A DNA stretch of 64,000 bases from Glaciecola sp. XM2 (lineage in GTDB: Bacteria; Pseudomonadota; Gammaproteobacteria; Enterobacterales; Alteromonadaceae): assembly GCF_018595715.1 (NCBI RefSeq), contig NZ_JAHEOJ010000020.1, positions 744,001 to 808,000 on the forward strand, in the 5' to 3' direction. How positions within the stretch are numbered: the first letter of the stretch is position 1; each line of letters opens with the position of its first letter. Positions 1 through 8,970 of the stretch are shown piece after piece. Made by a program: the position numbers and the translations under genes. The notes beneath the pieces are model-generated. The model had not been told where the DNA came from. It searched no databases and worked only from the letters and a program-made list of their open reading frames with translations.

Positions 1-609
1 GCTTTCGGCGAAGGTTTGCCGTCTCGTGTGTTCAGCATGACCGAGAGTCCTACAAATGACTACGAAAGCGGCCCAATGATCACGACCGATCGCCCATTAG
101 ATGTGGCGGTTCAGGGGAATGGTTGGTTTAGTGTTCAAACGCCAGAGGGCGAAGAGGCATTGACCCGCAACGGCAACTTTACTATGTCGGCAGACGGCGC
201 TTTGCAAGATTCCAAAGGTAATTTGGTCATGGGACAAGCGGGTCCTATATTTCTACCGATACCTATTCAAAACATCACCATTGGTAACGATGGCCGCATT
301 TCTACTCGCCTGCAGGGTGCACCTGAGAGCGCTATTGAAGAAGTGGGTCGTCTTAAGCTAGCCAACCCAGAATTAGATCAAATCAAGCGTCGCACCGATG
401 GCTTGTTTGATCTCAAAGACGGTGGATTCATTGAGCAAGACCTCAACGTAAGCGTGCGCTCCGGCATGCTTGAGGGCTCAAATGTGAATGCCGTTGATGA
501 AATGGTGCAAATGATTTCACTGCAGCGTCATTACGAAATGCAGGTCAAGTTAATGAACAAAGCGGATCAACTTTCGATGCGCGGCAACATGTTACTTAGA
601 ATTATTTAA
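1..609 (+). CDS. flgF: flagellar proximal rod protein FlgF (3' part)
   Basis: The reading frame is open from the first base of the window, so the gene begins upstream and only its last 202 codons are visible. FlgF is a proximal rod subunit of the flagellar basal body, secreted through the flagellar export gate. The visible part carries the FlgF/FlgG beta core (RPLDVAVQGNGWF, then LTRNGNFTMSADG) and ends in the helical SNVNAVDEMVQMISLQRHYE motif that closes rod and hook proteins. It is followed 31 bases later by flgG, the usual partner in the flgBCDEFGHIJ operon. Identity as FlgF rather than FlgG rests on position and on the full FlgG that follows. Confidence 0.95.
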   Translation, partial: AFGEGLPSRVFSMTESPTNDYESGPMITTDRPLDVAVQGNGWFSVQTPEGEEALTRNGNFTMSADGALQDSKGNLVMGQAGPIFLPIPIQNITIGNDGRISTRLQGAPESAIEEVGRLKLANPELDQIKRRTDGLFDLKDGGFIEQDLNVSVRSGMLEGSNVNAVDEMVQMISLQRHYEMQVKLMNKADQLSMRGNMLLRII

Positions 610-640
610 CCGCGAATAAACTTCGCTTAAGGTACTTAGT

Positions 641-1429
641 ATGCATCCAGCTCTATGGATAAGTAAAACCGGACTAGACGCAGCGCAAACAGACGTTGCC
701 GTCGTATCTAACAACTTAGCAAACGCCAGCACGGTTGGCTTTAAGAAAGACCGCGCGGTATTTGAAGACTTGCTATATCAGAATATTAATCAGCCGGGCG
801 GTCGAAGCTCAGCTGATACCGAGCTTCCTTCAGGATTAATGCTTGGGGCAGGTTCTAAAGTGGTTGCTACGCAAAAAACGCATACGCAGGGTAACTTGTT
901 AACCACAGACAACGCGCTAGATATGTCAATTCAAGGGCGTGGCTTTTTTGAAATTCAAATGCCAGATGGTAGTCAATCTTATACGCGTAATGGGCAGTTT
1001 ACCCTCAATGATCAGGGCCAGTTAGTGACCCCTGGTGCAGGGTTTGTGCTACAGCCGGTGATTACATTACCTAACGATGCTCAACAGGTCACGATTTCGC
1101 AAGACGGCGAAGTCTCTGCTCAGTTACGTGGCCAAGCAGACCCTCAGGTACTTGGGCAAATCAACATTGCTGATTTTATTAACCCTGCGGGCTTGCAACC
1201 TGTTGGGCAAAACTTATACGTAGAGACAGCTGTGTCGGGTGCGCCTGTACAAGGTGTACCTGGGCTTGAGGGCTTAGGCACGCTTGCGCAAGGCACATTA
1301 GAGACGTCGAATGTTAACGTCACCGAAGAGCTCGTAAATTTGATTGAGTCTCAACGTTTATATGAAATGAACTCAAAAGTCATTTCTTCAGTTGACCAAA
1401 TGCTTGGTCAGGTGATTCAGCAGTTATAA
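641..1429 (+). CDS. flgG: flagellar distal rod protein FlgG
   Basis: Distal rod subunit linking the proximal rod to the hook. The 262-aa length is normal for FlgG. The N-terminus (MHPALWISKTGLDAAQTD, then VVSNNLANASTVGFKK) is the conserved flagellar rod/hook ANN-type motif, and the C-terminus (ETSNVNVTEELVNLIESQR) is the matching C-terminal helix. There is no signal peptide, as expected for a substrate of the flagellar type III exporter. It lies between flgF and the L-ring gene flgH in the standard order and is presumably cotranscribed with them. Confidence 0.98.
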   Translation: MHPALWISKTGLDAAQTDVAVVSNNLANASTVGFKKDRAVFEDLLYQNINQPGGRSSADTELPSGLMLGAGSKVVATQKTHTQGNLLTTDNALDMSIQGRGFFEIQMPDGSQSYTRNGQFTLNDQGQLVTPGAGFVLQPVITLPNDAQQVTISQDGEVSAQLRGQADPQVLGQINIADFINPAGLQPVGQNLYVETAVSGAPVQGVPGLEGLGTLAQGTLETSNVNVTEELVNLIESQRLYEMNSKVISSVDQMLGQVIQQL

Positions 1430-1439
1430 GAGGTTTACA

Positions 1440-2126
1440 ATGAAATTGCATGCAGTCTTTCTGTGTTTAGCTTCCCTATTAATGGGTGGTTGCAATAGCA
1501 CTATGGTTGAGCCGATTGCGGCAAATGACCCATTTTATGCGCCTGCAGTACCGGTAGATAAGCGTGATCAAATTGCGCAAAATGGCAGTTTGTTTAACGC
1601 GGTAATGGCTGATAGCCTTTATTCTGACGTAACGGCTCGTCGCGTGGGTGATATTATTACCGTGCGTTTAAGCGAAAACACTAACGCCACTAAAAGCGCT
1701 GGCACCACGACTTCTCGTGACTCAAACGTCGATCTTCAACCCATCGTCGGCTTAGGCTCAAATGCCCTTCGCATAGGTACGGAAGAAATTCAGTTAGGTG
1801 TGGACTCAAGCAGCGAATTCTCCGGAGATTCACAGGCAACCCAACGAAACTCACTACAAGGCGACATATCGGTCACGGTGGTTGATGTACTGCCCAATCA
1901 AAACCTGATTATTCGTGGCGAAAAATGGTTAACCCTTAATAACGGTGATGAATATATTAGGCTCACCGGCGTGATTCGCCCAGCAGACGTCACACCGACC
2001 AACGAAATAGAATCGAACAAAATAGCCAATGCACGTATTCAATATAGCGGCACAGGGAGCTTTGCTAGAGCTCAAGAAAAAGGTTGGTTAACCCAGTTTT
2101 TCTCATCTTCGTGGTGGCCGCTATGA
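1440..2126 (+). CDS. flgH: flagellar L-ring lipoprotein FlgH
   Basis: Outer-membrane L-ring subunit that forms the bushing around the distal rod. The N-terminus is a lipoprotein signal (hydrophobic run ending LLMGGC, lipidated Cys at residue 18). The body has the family motif [17 protein letters not shown] and the C-terminal [22 protein letters not shown] stretch. Length of 228 aa is typical. The stop overlaps the flgI start (ATGA at 2123-2126), so L- and P-ring genes are translationally coupled. Confidence 0.98.
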   Translation: MKLHAVFLCLASLLMGGCNSTMVEPIAANDPFYAPAVPVDKRDQIAQNGSLFNAVMADSLYSDVTARRVGDIITVRLSENTNATKSAGTTTSRDSNVDLQPIVGLGSNALRIGTEEIQLGVDSSSEFSGDSQATQRNSLQGDISVTVVDVLPNQNLIIRGEKWLTLNNGDEYIRLTGVIRPADVTPTNEIESNKIANARIQYSGTGSFARAQEKGWLTQFFSSSWWPL

Positions 2127-3253
2127 AGGTACATAAAGGTTTAAGCGCTTGGTTACTTAGCGCAGTTATAGTTGTTACAGCAAGCATGCCTGCATTTAGT
2201 GCCAATCGAATTAAAGACTTAGCAAGCGTTCAAGGCGTGCGCGCAAACCAATTAGTGGGTTATGGCTTGGTAGTAGGATTACCTGGTACAGGCGAGACAA
2301 GTCCTTTTACCGAGCAGTCTTTTAGAACCATGTTGACCAACTTTGGGATCAGCTTAGATCCTAATGTTCGTCCTATGATCCGCAACGTCGCCGCGGTGGC
2401 TGTGCATGCTGAACTTCCGGCATTTAGCAAACCTGGTCAGACGATTGATGTAACCGTGTCATCTGTTGGCGAAGCAGCAAGCTTGCAAGGCGGAACGCTC
2501 CTACAAACGTTTTTACGCGGTCTTGATGGCGAAATATACGCAGTGGCTCAAGGCTCACTTGTGGTCTCGGGTTTTGGTGTTCAGGGTAATGATGGCTCTC
2601 GTATTGTCAGCAACACTCCGACCGTTGGAACGATTGCAAATGGCGCATTAGTTGAACGCTCTGTGCCAAGCGGATTGATGCAAAACGACTATCTTGTATT
2701 GAACTTAAATACGCCAGACTTTACTACCGCACAAGCAATGTCTGATGAAATCAATCGCCGCTTAGGCGCTGATCCGAAAAACGGCTATGCGATTGCTACG
2801 CCAATGGATGCTGCGTCTGTCAAAGTAATGGCGCCGCGTGAAGTAGGTCAGCGAGTAGGCTTTTTAGCAACCATCGAAAACTTTGAGTTTGTGCCCGCTA
2901 AAGCGCCAGCGCGCATTGTGGTAAATAGCCGAACGGGCACGATTGTTATCGGCCAAGATGTTCGCTTGATGCCAGCGGCAATTACGCATGGTGGATTGAC
3001 CGTTACGATTACCGAAGACCCGCTCGTAGTCCAGCCTAATGCATTTGGTGACGGTGATACGGCCGTAGTGCAACAGTCTATTATCGACGTTGCCCTTGAT
3101 GACAGCCGCATATTTAAGTTCGACCCAGGTGTCACGCTCGATGAGCTTGTTCGTGCCGTCAACGAAATTGGCGCAGCGCCGGGCGATTTAATGGCAATTT
3201 TAGAAGCTTTGCGACAGGCCGGTGCCTTGCAGGGCGAGCTCATTGTGATTTAA
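2123..3253 (+). CDS. flgI: flagellar P-ring protein FlgI
   Basis: Periplasmic P-ring subunit around the rod in the peptidoglycan layer. I choose the ATG at 2123 because it overlaps the flgH stop by four bases and gives a clean Sec signal peptide ([18 protein letters not shown], cleavage after MPAFSA). The frame is open 13 codons further upstream, but that would bury the signal. Mature protein starts [17 protein letters not shown] with the [13 protein letters not shown] motif that defines FlgI. 376 aa is normal. Confidence 0.97.
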   Translation: MKVHKGLSAWLLSAVIVVTASMPAFSANRIKDLASVQGVRANQLVGYGLVVGLPGTGETSPFTEQSFRTMLTNFGISLDPNVRPMIRNVAAVAVHAELPAFSKPGQTIDVTVSSVGEAASLQGGTLLQTFLRGLDGEIYAVAQGSLVVSGFGVQGNDGSRIVSNTPTVGTIANGALVERSVPSGLMQNDYLVLNLNTPDFTTAQAMSDEINRRLGADPKNGYAIATPMDAASVKVMAPREVGQRVGFLATIENFEFVPAKAPARIVVNSRTGTIVIGQDVRLMPAAITHGGLTVTITEDPLVVQPNAFGDGDTAVVQQSIIDVALDDSRIFKFDPGVTLDELVRAVNEIGAAPGDLMAILEALRQAGALQGELIVI

Positions 3254-3266
3254 AGGTATCGCTCTA

Positions 3267-4223
3267 ATGACGATGGATTTATCTGCAAACATGAAGTCTA
3301 AACTAGAGATGTCGCGTAGCGTACATGATCTAGGAAGCCTAGACACCCTGCGTGAAGCTGCGAAGTCTGGCGATGACGGCGCGCTAGAAGAGGCCGCTAA
3401 GCAGTTTGAGGCCATTTTTGTGCAGATGCTCTTAAAGTCCATGCGCAAAGCACAAGACGCAATGGCTGACAAAGACAGTCCGTTTAACTCTGACCAAGTA
3501 AAGTTTTACCGTGATATGCATGACCAACAGCTCGCGACCGACCTCTCAACAAAAGGCAGTATTGGCCTGGCCGATGTCATTGTTCAGCAAATGAGCATTA
3601 ACAAAGGGGTCATGCCTGCCAGTGCAGTAAGAAGTGATGCCGATTTATCTATTTTGAATCGAAATGCAGTGATGATGCGTCAAAACGCAGAGAATATCAT
3701 TGCTCCTGCGCCTTCTGAAGGTGCAATGCCTGCGACTAAGCAAGCTGCTTTTGAATCACCCGCATCATTTATCAGTGCACTGTATCCAAAAGCCAAGGAA
3801 GCTGCGCAGCGCTTAGGAATTGAGGCGAAAGCACTAATTGCACAAGCGGCAGTAGAAACCGGTTGGGGCAAATATATGATTCATCAAGGAGACGGCAACA
3901 ACGCGCATAATTTATTTGGCATCAAGGCTGATAAGCGTTGGGATGGCGATAAAGCCGTCGTAGATACTATCGAATTTACCAACAATATTCCTAAGAAGCA
4001 GCAAGCTGCGTTTAGGAGTTACGATAGTTTTGAAGCTTCATTAAACGATTATGTTGACTTTGTATCGTCAAGTCCAAGGTATCAGCAAGCGATAGAAAAT
4101 ACCGCTCAGCCCCACGATTATTTTAAAGCCTTGCAGCAAGCAGGGTATGCAACCGACCCAAAATACGCTGACAAAATTATGTCAGTTTACAATAGCCGTA
4201 CCATGAGTGACTTATTGCCATGA
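3267..4223 (+). CDS. flgJ: flagellar rod assembly protein / muramidase FlgJ
   Basis: Dual-domain FlgJ. The N-terminal rod-binding domain (about residues 30-110, with AAKQFEAIFVQMLLKSMR) caps rod growth. The C-terminal glucosaminidase domain (about 165-318) opens the peptidoglycan for the rod. The catalytic glutamate is probably Glu197 in AAVETGWGKYM. The fused form with both domains is the gammaproteobacterial arrangement. The 3' end overlaps flgK by four bases (ATGA). An alternative ATG two codons later is possible. Confidence 0.97.
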   Translation: MTMDLSANMKSKLEMSRSVHDLGSLDTLREAAKSGDDGALEEAAKQFEAIFVQMLLKSMRKAQDAMADKDSPFNSDQVKFYRDMHDQQLATDLSTKGSIGLADVIVQQMSINKGVMPASAVRSDADLSILNRNAVMMRQNAENIIAPAPSEGAMPATKQAAFESPASFISALYPKAKEAAQRLGIEAKALIAQAAVETGWGKYMIHQGDGNNAHNLFGIKADKRWDGDKAVVDTIEFTNNIPKKQQAAFRSYDSFEASLNDYVDFVSSSPRYQQAIENTAQPHDYFKALQQAGYATDPKYADKIMSVYNSRTMSDLLP

Positions 4224-6367
4224 TTCGAAATGCGGATTTATTTACTTTAGCGAAAAGCGGTATTAACGCCTCCAATCGCTTGCTCAATACTACCAGTAAC
4301 AATATTGCAAACGTCAATAGCGAAGGATATGTGCGCGAGAGTACCACCTTCACTTCTCGGTTAAATGGAGGTGTGGATTTTGGCTTCACCGACCGTGTGT
4401 TTGACGTGTTTGCACAAAACCAATTGCGACGTGATACATCGCTCGTAGGTGAGGCGCAGGCATTTTATGGCGCAGTAGAGGGCTTAGACCGAGTATTGGC
4501 AAGCGAAGCGAACAGTATTTCGCAATCAATGACACGTTTTTTTGGTTCCATTCAAACCGCCGCCGATGACCCAACGAGCATGCCCGCGCGCGACGCTATT
4601 ATGGGCGAAGCGAGCGCGATGCTAAATCGCGTGACGCAGTTAGGCGATTTTATTAAGGCAAAAGAAGACGAAGCTGAACTGCAAATAGAACAGTCGGTGG
4701 CAAGAGCTAACAGTCTGATTAATCAAATTGGTGACTTAAATGAAGCGATTGCCGTTGCTAGTGGCAGCAGCGTTGTTGATACACCTTCAAAACTATTAAA
4801 TCAGCGAGATCAAGCGATTTTAGATCTCGCCGAAATTGTCTCACTTGAAGTGCGCAATAGTCCAAATGGTGATAGCGGGTTAACCGTCAACCTAACGACT
4901 GGCGAATCGCTGGTGATGGCAGACGGCACCTTCAATGTATTTGCCGTTTCGGGTGAACCCGATTTTACAAATCGCCAATTAACCCTGCAGACGCAGTTTA
5001 ATTCTCCCACCAAAAACGAATCAAGCATCAATATTCTTGAGGAAAACATTGGTGGCGGTTTAGGCGGCTTGTTTAAATATAGAGAGGAAGTATTGGAGCC
5101 AGCCCAGCGAAGCTTGGGTAAACTGTCCATTGCATTAGCCGATGCGGTCAACACGCAAAACCGTCAAGGTATGGATTATGATGGTCAATTTGGTGGTGAT
5201 ATATTCAATATTCCGGAGTTCAGGGCTATCAATTATCCTCAAAATAGCGATTTGTCGCTTGGGGTGAAAGGGCGTATTACCCCTGGCGCGGGTGCTGATG
5301 TTACCAACAATGATTATCGAGTGACTATTCTAACGCCACCCTCTGGTACGCCACCACGATATGATGTGGAAATTGCGGCCCTTCAAAATGACGGGCGTCC
5401 GCAATTAGATACCGATGGTGTGCCAATCACGCAAACCATTACCGTTACCGCAGGGCAGGGGGTTTATAACGCTGCAATGGGGGGCGTTGAAATAGAGTTT
5501 GCGCAAGGCGCGTCTTATCAAGCCGGCGACAGTTTCTTGTTACAACCTGCTCGAGTGGGTGCCGTTAATTTAAGTTTAGCGACCACGCGCGCTGAGGACT
5601 GGGCATTTGCCAGCCCGATTCGTATAAATCGCAGTATTGATAATTTAGGCGACGCGCAAGTTATCGCGACCAGAGCGACTAATACTGAGGTTGCGCCAGG
5701 CACCTTAAATGCATCTGCGTTTGACGGCAATGGTGGCTTTCAAGATGTTGCCACTTCACCATCGAGCGTCTTCGGTGCGCCCGTGACGGTCCGCTTTACT
5801 AGCGATACTTCGTATGAGGTGTTAGATAACTCAAGCCCAGCCAATGTGATTACCACCGTCAGTGGCGTCACTGATTTGAATAATTTGATTGAACAAGCAA
5901 AAACGTCTGGCTCACCTGCTTGGCCCGCAGATTTTGCCGCGCTAACTGACTACCCAGGTTACGATTTATCATTACAAGGTATTCCTTCACCGGGTGATGT
6001 GTTTACCGTCGAATTTAATACCAACGGATTTAACGATAACAGCAATGCTGTTGCGCTTGGTGAGCTGCAGCAAATGGATTTTGTTCGCCAAAGCAATGCT
6101 GGCAATACGAATCGCTCCACCTTTAATGAAGCATATTCATCGTTGGTCGGTTTTGTTGGCTCGGCAACGGCTCGGGCAGATGTCAATTTAGAAGCAGCTA
6201 AAGTGATGCAGGTGCAATCGTCAGAATGGTTTGAATCTACCGCGGGCGTCAGTTTAGATGAAGAGGCGGCTAATCTGATTCAGTTTCAGCAGTCTTATGC
6301 CGCCGCCGCACAGATTTTGAGTTCGGCTCAAGAAATGTTCAACACAATATTAGCAGTAGCAAGGTAA
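4220..6367 (+). CDS. flgK: flagellar hook-filament junction protein FlgK (HAP1)
   Basis: First hook-associated protein, joining hook to filament. The N-terminus (FTLAKSGINASNRLLNTTSNNIANVNSEGY) and C-terminal helix (SLDEEAANLIQFQQSYAAAAQ) form the conserved D0/D1 coiled parts. The protein has 715 aa against about 550 in E. coli. The extra length lies in the central, surface-exposed part (about residues 330-600). It starts inside the flgJ stop (ATGA overlap) and is followed four bases later by flgL. Confidence 0.97.
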   Translation: MIRNADLFTLAKSGINASNRLLNTTSNNIANVNSEGYVRESTTFTSRLNGGVDFGFTDRVFDVFAQNQLRRDTSLVGEAQAFYGAVEGLDRVLASEANSISQSMTRFFGSIQTAADDPTSMPARDAIMGEASAMLNRVTQLGDFIKAKEDEAELQIEQSVARANSLINQIGDLNEAIAVASGSSVVDTPSKLLNQRDQAILDLAEIVSLEVRNSPNGDSGLTVNLTTGESLVMADGTFNVFAVSGEPDFTNRQLTLQTQFNSPTKNESSINILEENIGGGLGGLFKYREEVLEPAQRSLGKLSIALADAVNTQNRQGMDYDGQFGGDIFNIPEFRAINYPQNSDLSLGVKGRITPGAGADVTNNDYRVTILTPPSGTPPRYDVEIAALQNDGRPQLDTDGVPITQTITVTAGQGVYNAAMGGVEIEFAQGASYQAGDSFLLQPARVGAVNLSLATTRAEDWAFASPIRINRSIDNLGDAQVIATRATNTEVAPGTLNASAFDGNGGFQDVATSPSSVFGAPVTVRFTSDTSYEVLDNSSPANVITTVSGVTDLNNLIEQAKTSGSPAWPADFAALTDYPGYDLSLQGIPSPGDVFTVEFNTNGFNDNSNAVALGELQQMDFVRQSNAGNTNRSTFNEAYSSLVGFVGSATARADVNLEAAKVMQVQSSEWFESTAGVSLDEEAANLIQFQQSYAAAAQILSSAQEMFNTILAVAR

Positions 6368-6371
6368 TATC

Positions 6372-7595
6372 ATGCGCGTTACGACCAACCTTATATATGA
6401 TCAGAATTTACGGGCAATTAATGTCAGCCAAGGGCAGTTGTCAGATATTCAAACGCAATTAGCCAGTGGTAAAAAGTTACTGCGCCCTTCAGATGACCCC
6501 GTCGGCGCAGCACAAGTGGTAAGGCTAACTGAAGAACTCGATAAGATTACGCAATATCAGCGTAACGTAGATCTTGCGACTAACAACTTAGAGTTACAAG
6601 AAACCTCCTTGCGCAGCATTAATGATGTCGTCAATCGCGCCCGTGTGCTGGTGGTGCAATCTGGCAATGGTATTTTGTCTGGTAATGATAAGGCCGCGAT
6701 AGCGTCTGAAATTGAGCAAATTCGAAATCAAGTGATTGATTTAATGAATACGCAAAACGCAGCAGGGGATTACATTTTTGCTGGGTATCAGTCTGAGTCT
6801 CAAGCATTTGAGTTTAATCCATCGGCACAAACTAACGTCATTGCATTTACAGGCGATGATGGCACCAATGAAATTCAGCTGTCCGACAGCGTAAAAATTC
6901 GCACGACTACCTCAGGTAAGACTTTGTTCGAAGATGTTCCTGCTCGCTTGTCATATTCTGTTAGTGCAACTAATGGCGCAACATTAGATGCAAATGGCGT
7001 GAGTAACCAAGGGACTTTTGATACCTTTCATAAGCAAAACTTTGACCCGGTGAATGCGCTGAACAATCAATATGCATTTACCATTGTAAGCGCCACTCAA
7101 ATTGATGTAACAAATGTCGGCACCGGCGCATTGGTCGAATCTATTCCATTTAGCTCAGGTGAAAACACCCAGTTTAACGGTATTACCCTCAACATTACCG
7201 GTGTGACCAACGACTCTGTCGTGCTCGATTTAAATCGACCAGAAAAAAAGAATATCGCAGAAACGCTGCACACCATGATGCTTGCGCTACAAAACGATGG
7301 GATCAATCAACAAGGTTTAGCGAGCATCATTGACGATACCTTAGTGGGTATCGACAATGCTATGTCGACATTATCTAGAGAAAATTCATCAATTGGTGCG
7401 AGGCTTAATATTGCACAAGCAGTTGAGGACTCTTTACTCGATAGCCAAGTCACTAACGAAAGAGCTCGCTCAGCGATTGAAGATGTTGATTATGCACAAG
7501 CGTCTTCAGATTTCGCTCGCCAAGAAACTGCACTTGAAGCAGCGTTTGCGAGTTTTCCACGTATAGCTAATCTTTCACTGTTTAACTTTATCTAA
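6372..7595 (+). CDS. flgL: flagellar hook-filament junction protein FlgL (HAP3)
   Basis: Second junction protein between hook and filament. Flagellin-like N-terminal helix (residues 1-45, with QTQLASGKKLLRPSDDP) and C-terminal helix (QVTNERARSAIEDVDYAQAS) are both clear. 407 aa is within the family's range. The C-terminus (FPRIANLSLFNFI) is typical for FlgL. Last gene of the flg operon: two intrinsic terminators follow before the flagellin promoter. Confidence 0.97.
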   Translation: MRVTTNLIYDQNLRAINVSQGQLSDIQTQLASGKKLLRPSDDPVGAAQVVRLTEELDKITQYQRNVDLATNNLELQETSLRSINDVVNRARVLVVQSGNGILSGNDKAAIASEIEQIRNQVIDLMNTQNAAGDYIFAGYQSESQAFEFNPSAQTNVIAFTGDDGTNEIQLSDSVKIRTTTSGKTLFEDVPARLSYSVSATNGATLDANGVSNQGTFDTFHKQNFDPVNALNNQYAFTIVSATQIDVTNVGTGALVESIPFSSGENTQFNGITLNITGVTNDSVVLDLNRPEKKNIAETLHTMMLALQNDGINQQGLASIIDDTLVGIDNAMSTLSRENSSIGARLNIAQAVEDSLLDSQVTNERARSAIEDVDYAQASSDFARQETALEAAFASFPRIANLSLFNFI

Positions 7596-7618
7596 ACCTT
7601 TTAAAGCAATTCCTCTTT

Positions 7619-7647
7619 AAAAAAGGCGGTCCTAGACCGCCTTTTTG
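7619..7647 (+). terminator. intrinsic terminator 1 after flgL
   Basis: GGCGGTC-CTA-GACCGCC hairpin flanked by an A-run on the left and TTTTT on the right, 24 bases after the flgL stop. Strong stem and U-tract; the A-run means it could also work on the opposite strand. Confidence 0.93.
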
Positions 7648-7748
7648 CTCTTCTTGAAAATATTTTTAAAATTATTTTTCATCCTTAAATTTTGGTTTTT
7701 TGTGACATAACTTGCTGTTTTGTCCAGTTCCTAGACGTGTTCATTTTT
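7648..7748. other. AT-rich spacer between two terminators
   Basis: About 100 bases of AT-rich DNA between the two terminators of the flgL-flagellin gap. I see no ORF and no convincing promoter in it. Confidence 0.5.
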
Positions 7749-7777
7749 TAAAGGCGGCAAAATTTTGCCGCCTTTTG
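7749..7777 (+). terminator. intrinsic terminator 2 after flgL
   Basis: Near-perfect palindrome AAAGGCGGCAAAA/TTTTGCCGCCTTT followed by TTTTG and a further T-rich stretch. It sits directly upstream of the flagellin promoter and insulates it from the flg operon. Confidence 0.9.
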
Positions 7778-7798
7778 TATTTTTTTTGAAAATTAGAT

Positions 7799-7825
7799 TA
7801 AAGGGAATTTGCTCTTTGTCGATAA
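7799..7825 (+). promoter_or_regulatory. sigma-28 (FliA) promoter of flagellin 1
   Basis: TAAAGGGA at 7799-7806 and GTCGATAA at 7818-7825 with an 11-base spacer match the FliA consensus (TAAAGTTT-N11-GCCGATAA) in spacing and in most core positions. A start near 7832 gives a leader of about 120 bases. Confidence 0.9.
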
Positions 7826-7831
7826 ACTTTT

Positions 7832-7952
7832 CGAGAGAGCCAGTACATGTACTTTTCAAACATTGAAGAGTGATGTTCTACAATTTGTAAACAAATCACC
7901 GGAATTCGTCCGGCTGCCAGCAAGCGCTGGACTGAGAGTGTAGGAGAGACTT
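7832..7952 (+). promoter_or_regulatory. structured 5' leader of flagellin 1
   Basis: The leader contains three consecutive small hairpins: ATTTGT/ACAAAT (7883-7896), CCGGA/TCCGG (7899-7913) and CCAGC/GCTGG (7917-7930). They are followed by a 16-base element (7930-7945) that recurs at 10586-10601, then the AGGAGAG ribosome binding site. Short hairpins close to the RBS may stabilise the mRNA or control translation; that function is inferred. Confidence 0.6.
7930..7945 (+). repeat. 16-base flagellin-leader repeat, copy A
   Basis: GACTGAGAGTGTAGGA immediately upstream of the flagellin 1 start, identical to 10586-10601 in the gap between flagellin genes 2 and 3. It contains the AGGA part of the ribosome binding site. 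Confidence 0.85.
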
Positions 7953-8777
7953 ATGTCTATGTTCGTAAATACTAACGTATCGGCCTTAAATGCCCAACGT
8001 CAGTTATTCAATTCAAGTAATTCACTAAATACGTCGTTTGAGCGTTTATCTTCTGGTATGAGAATTAACCGAGCGGCTGACGATGCTGCAGGTCTTCAAA
8101 TTACAGATCGTATGACCACTCAAATCAATGGTCTAAACCAAGCGGTAAACAATGCTAACGATGCTATATCACTTACACAAACCGCTGAAGGCGCGTTGGG
8201 TGAGACAACAAACGCGTTGCAACGTATCCGCCAGTTAGCAGTACAATCGCAAAACGGTATTAACTCTGATGAAGACCGTTTGGCACTTCAAAAAGAAGTA
8301 TCTGCGCTTAAATTAGAAATCTCTAGAATTGCGTCTGACACGCAGTTCAACAGAACTAACATCCTTGATGGTAGCTTCTCTGCAGCGTTCCTTGTGGGTG
8401 CTAATGCAGGTCAAACTATCTCTGTAAACCTAGAGCAATCTAATGGCTTTGGCGCTGTTGGTCTAGCCATTGACACATTATCGGTATCTTCTGTAGGCGG
8501 CGCATCTGATGCTCTTGCAGCACTTGATACTGCTATATCTGCAATTGGTGCCACACGTGCTGACTTAGGTGCTTTGACTAACCGTTTCCAGTCTACTATT
8601 CGTAACTTGTCGAATGTTTCTGAGAACATGTCAGCTGCTCGCTCGCAAATCAGAGATACTGATTTTGCTGCCGAAACAGCTAACTTGACGCAACAACAGA
8701 TTATCCAACAGGCTAGTACTACTATCTTGTCACAGGCTAATCAGCGTCCACAGTCTGCGCTTCAGCTTCTAGGTTAA
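7953..8777 (+). CDS. flagellin 1
   Basis: Filament subunit, 274 aa, with the conserved D0/D1 N-terminal part ([14 protein letters not shown], then [19 protein letters not shown]) and C-terminal part ([14 protein letters not shown], ending [16 protein letters not shown]). It is a short flagellin with a small central region (about residues 140-185) rich in Ser and Gly, and no large D2/D3 domains. It is preceded by AGGAGAG and a sigma-28 promoter and followed by a terminator, so it is probably monocistronic. Close relative of flagellin 3 (11173); both share the QSQNGINSD segment. It is a likely substrate for O-glycosylation by the pse/maf genes further on (inference). Confidence 0.97.
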   Translation: MSMFVNTNVSALNAQRQLFNSSNSLNTSFERLSSGMRINRAADDAAGLQITDRMTTQINGLNQAVNNANDAISLTQTAEGALGETTNALQRIRQLAVQSQNGINSDEDRLALQKEVSALKLEISRIASDTQFNRTNILDGSFSAAFLVGANAGQTISVNLEQSNGFGAVGLAIDTLSVSSVGGASDALAALDTAISAIGATRADLGALTNRFQSTIRNLSNVSENMSAARSQIRDTDFAAETANLTQQQIIQQASTTILSQANQRPQSALQLLG

Positions 8778-8794
8778 TCCTAGGCAAGACCCTA

Positions 8795-8847
8795 CTGTTT
8801 GGGGAATGAAGCCAGGAGGTAGTAACTTGTTTTCACCAGCCAAACAG
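8795..8847 (+). other. structured 3' UTR of flagellin 1
   Basis: CTGTTTGG (8795-8802) pairs with CCAAACAG (8840-8847), enclosing a GGA-rich segment that contains a 21-base repeat also found in the leader of flagellin 2. It lies between the flagellin 1 stop and its terminator, so it should be part of the flagellin 1 mRNA. No protein is apparent. Confidence 0.55.
8803..8823 (+). repeat. GGA-rich 21-base element, copy 1
   Basis: Begins GGAATGAAGCC and ends AGGAGGTAGT. It matches 9287-9307 at 20 of 21 bases. It contains a perfect AGGAGG with no annotated gene behind it. Confidence 0.8.
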
Positions 8848-8884
8848 CATAAAGAGCGCGCTCACTCTTATACCTAGAGCGACT

Positions 8885-8914
8885 GGCCAGGCATTGCCTG
8901 GCCAACCTTTTCCC
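8885..8914 (+). terminator. intrinsic terminator of flagellin 1
   Basis: GGCCAGGC-ATT-GCCTGGCC stem (8885-8903) followed by a T-rich tract. It lies about 110 bases after the stop codon. Confidence 0.88.
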
Positions 8915-8942
8915 CTTTTTTTACCTAATTTAGATTTTTTCC

Positions 8943-8970
8943 TAAAGGTTTTCCCCTGTCTGTTCGATAA
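8943..8970 (+). promoter_or_regulatory. candidate sigma-28 promoter for flagellin 2
   Basis: TAAAGGTT (8943-8950) and TTCGATAA (8963-8970) with a 12-base spacer resemble the FliA consensus, one base longer than ideal. It lies just after the flagellin 1 terminator. It is the best match I found upstream of flagellin 2 and would imply a leader of about 550 bases. Confidence 0.55.

Noticed and set aside
7648-7748. Possible small RNA between the two terminators after flgL
   Set aside because: The spacer lacks a convincing promoter of sigma-28, sigma-54 or sigma-70 type.
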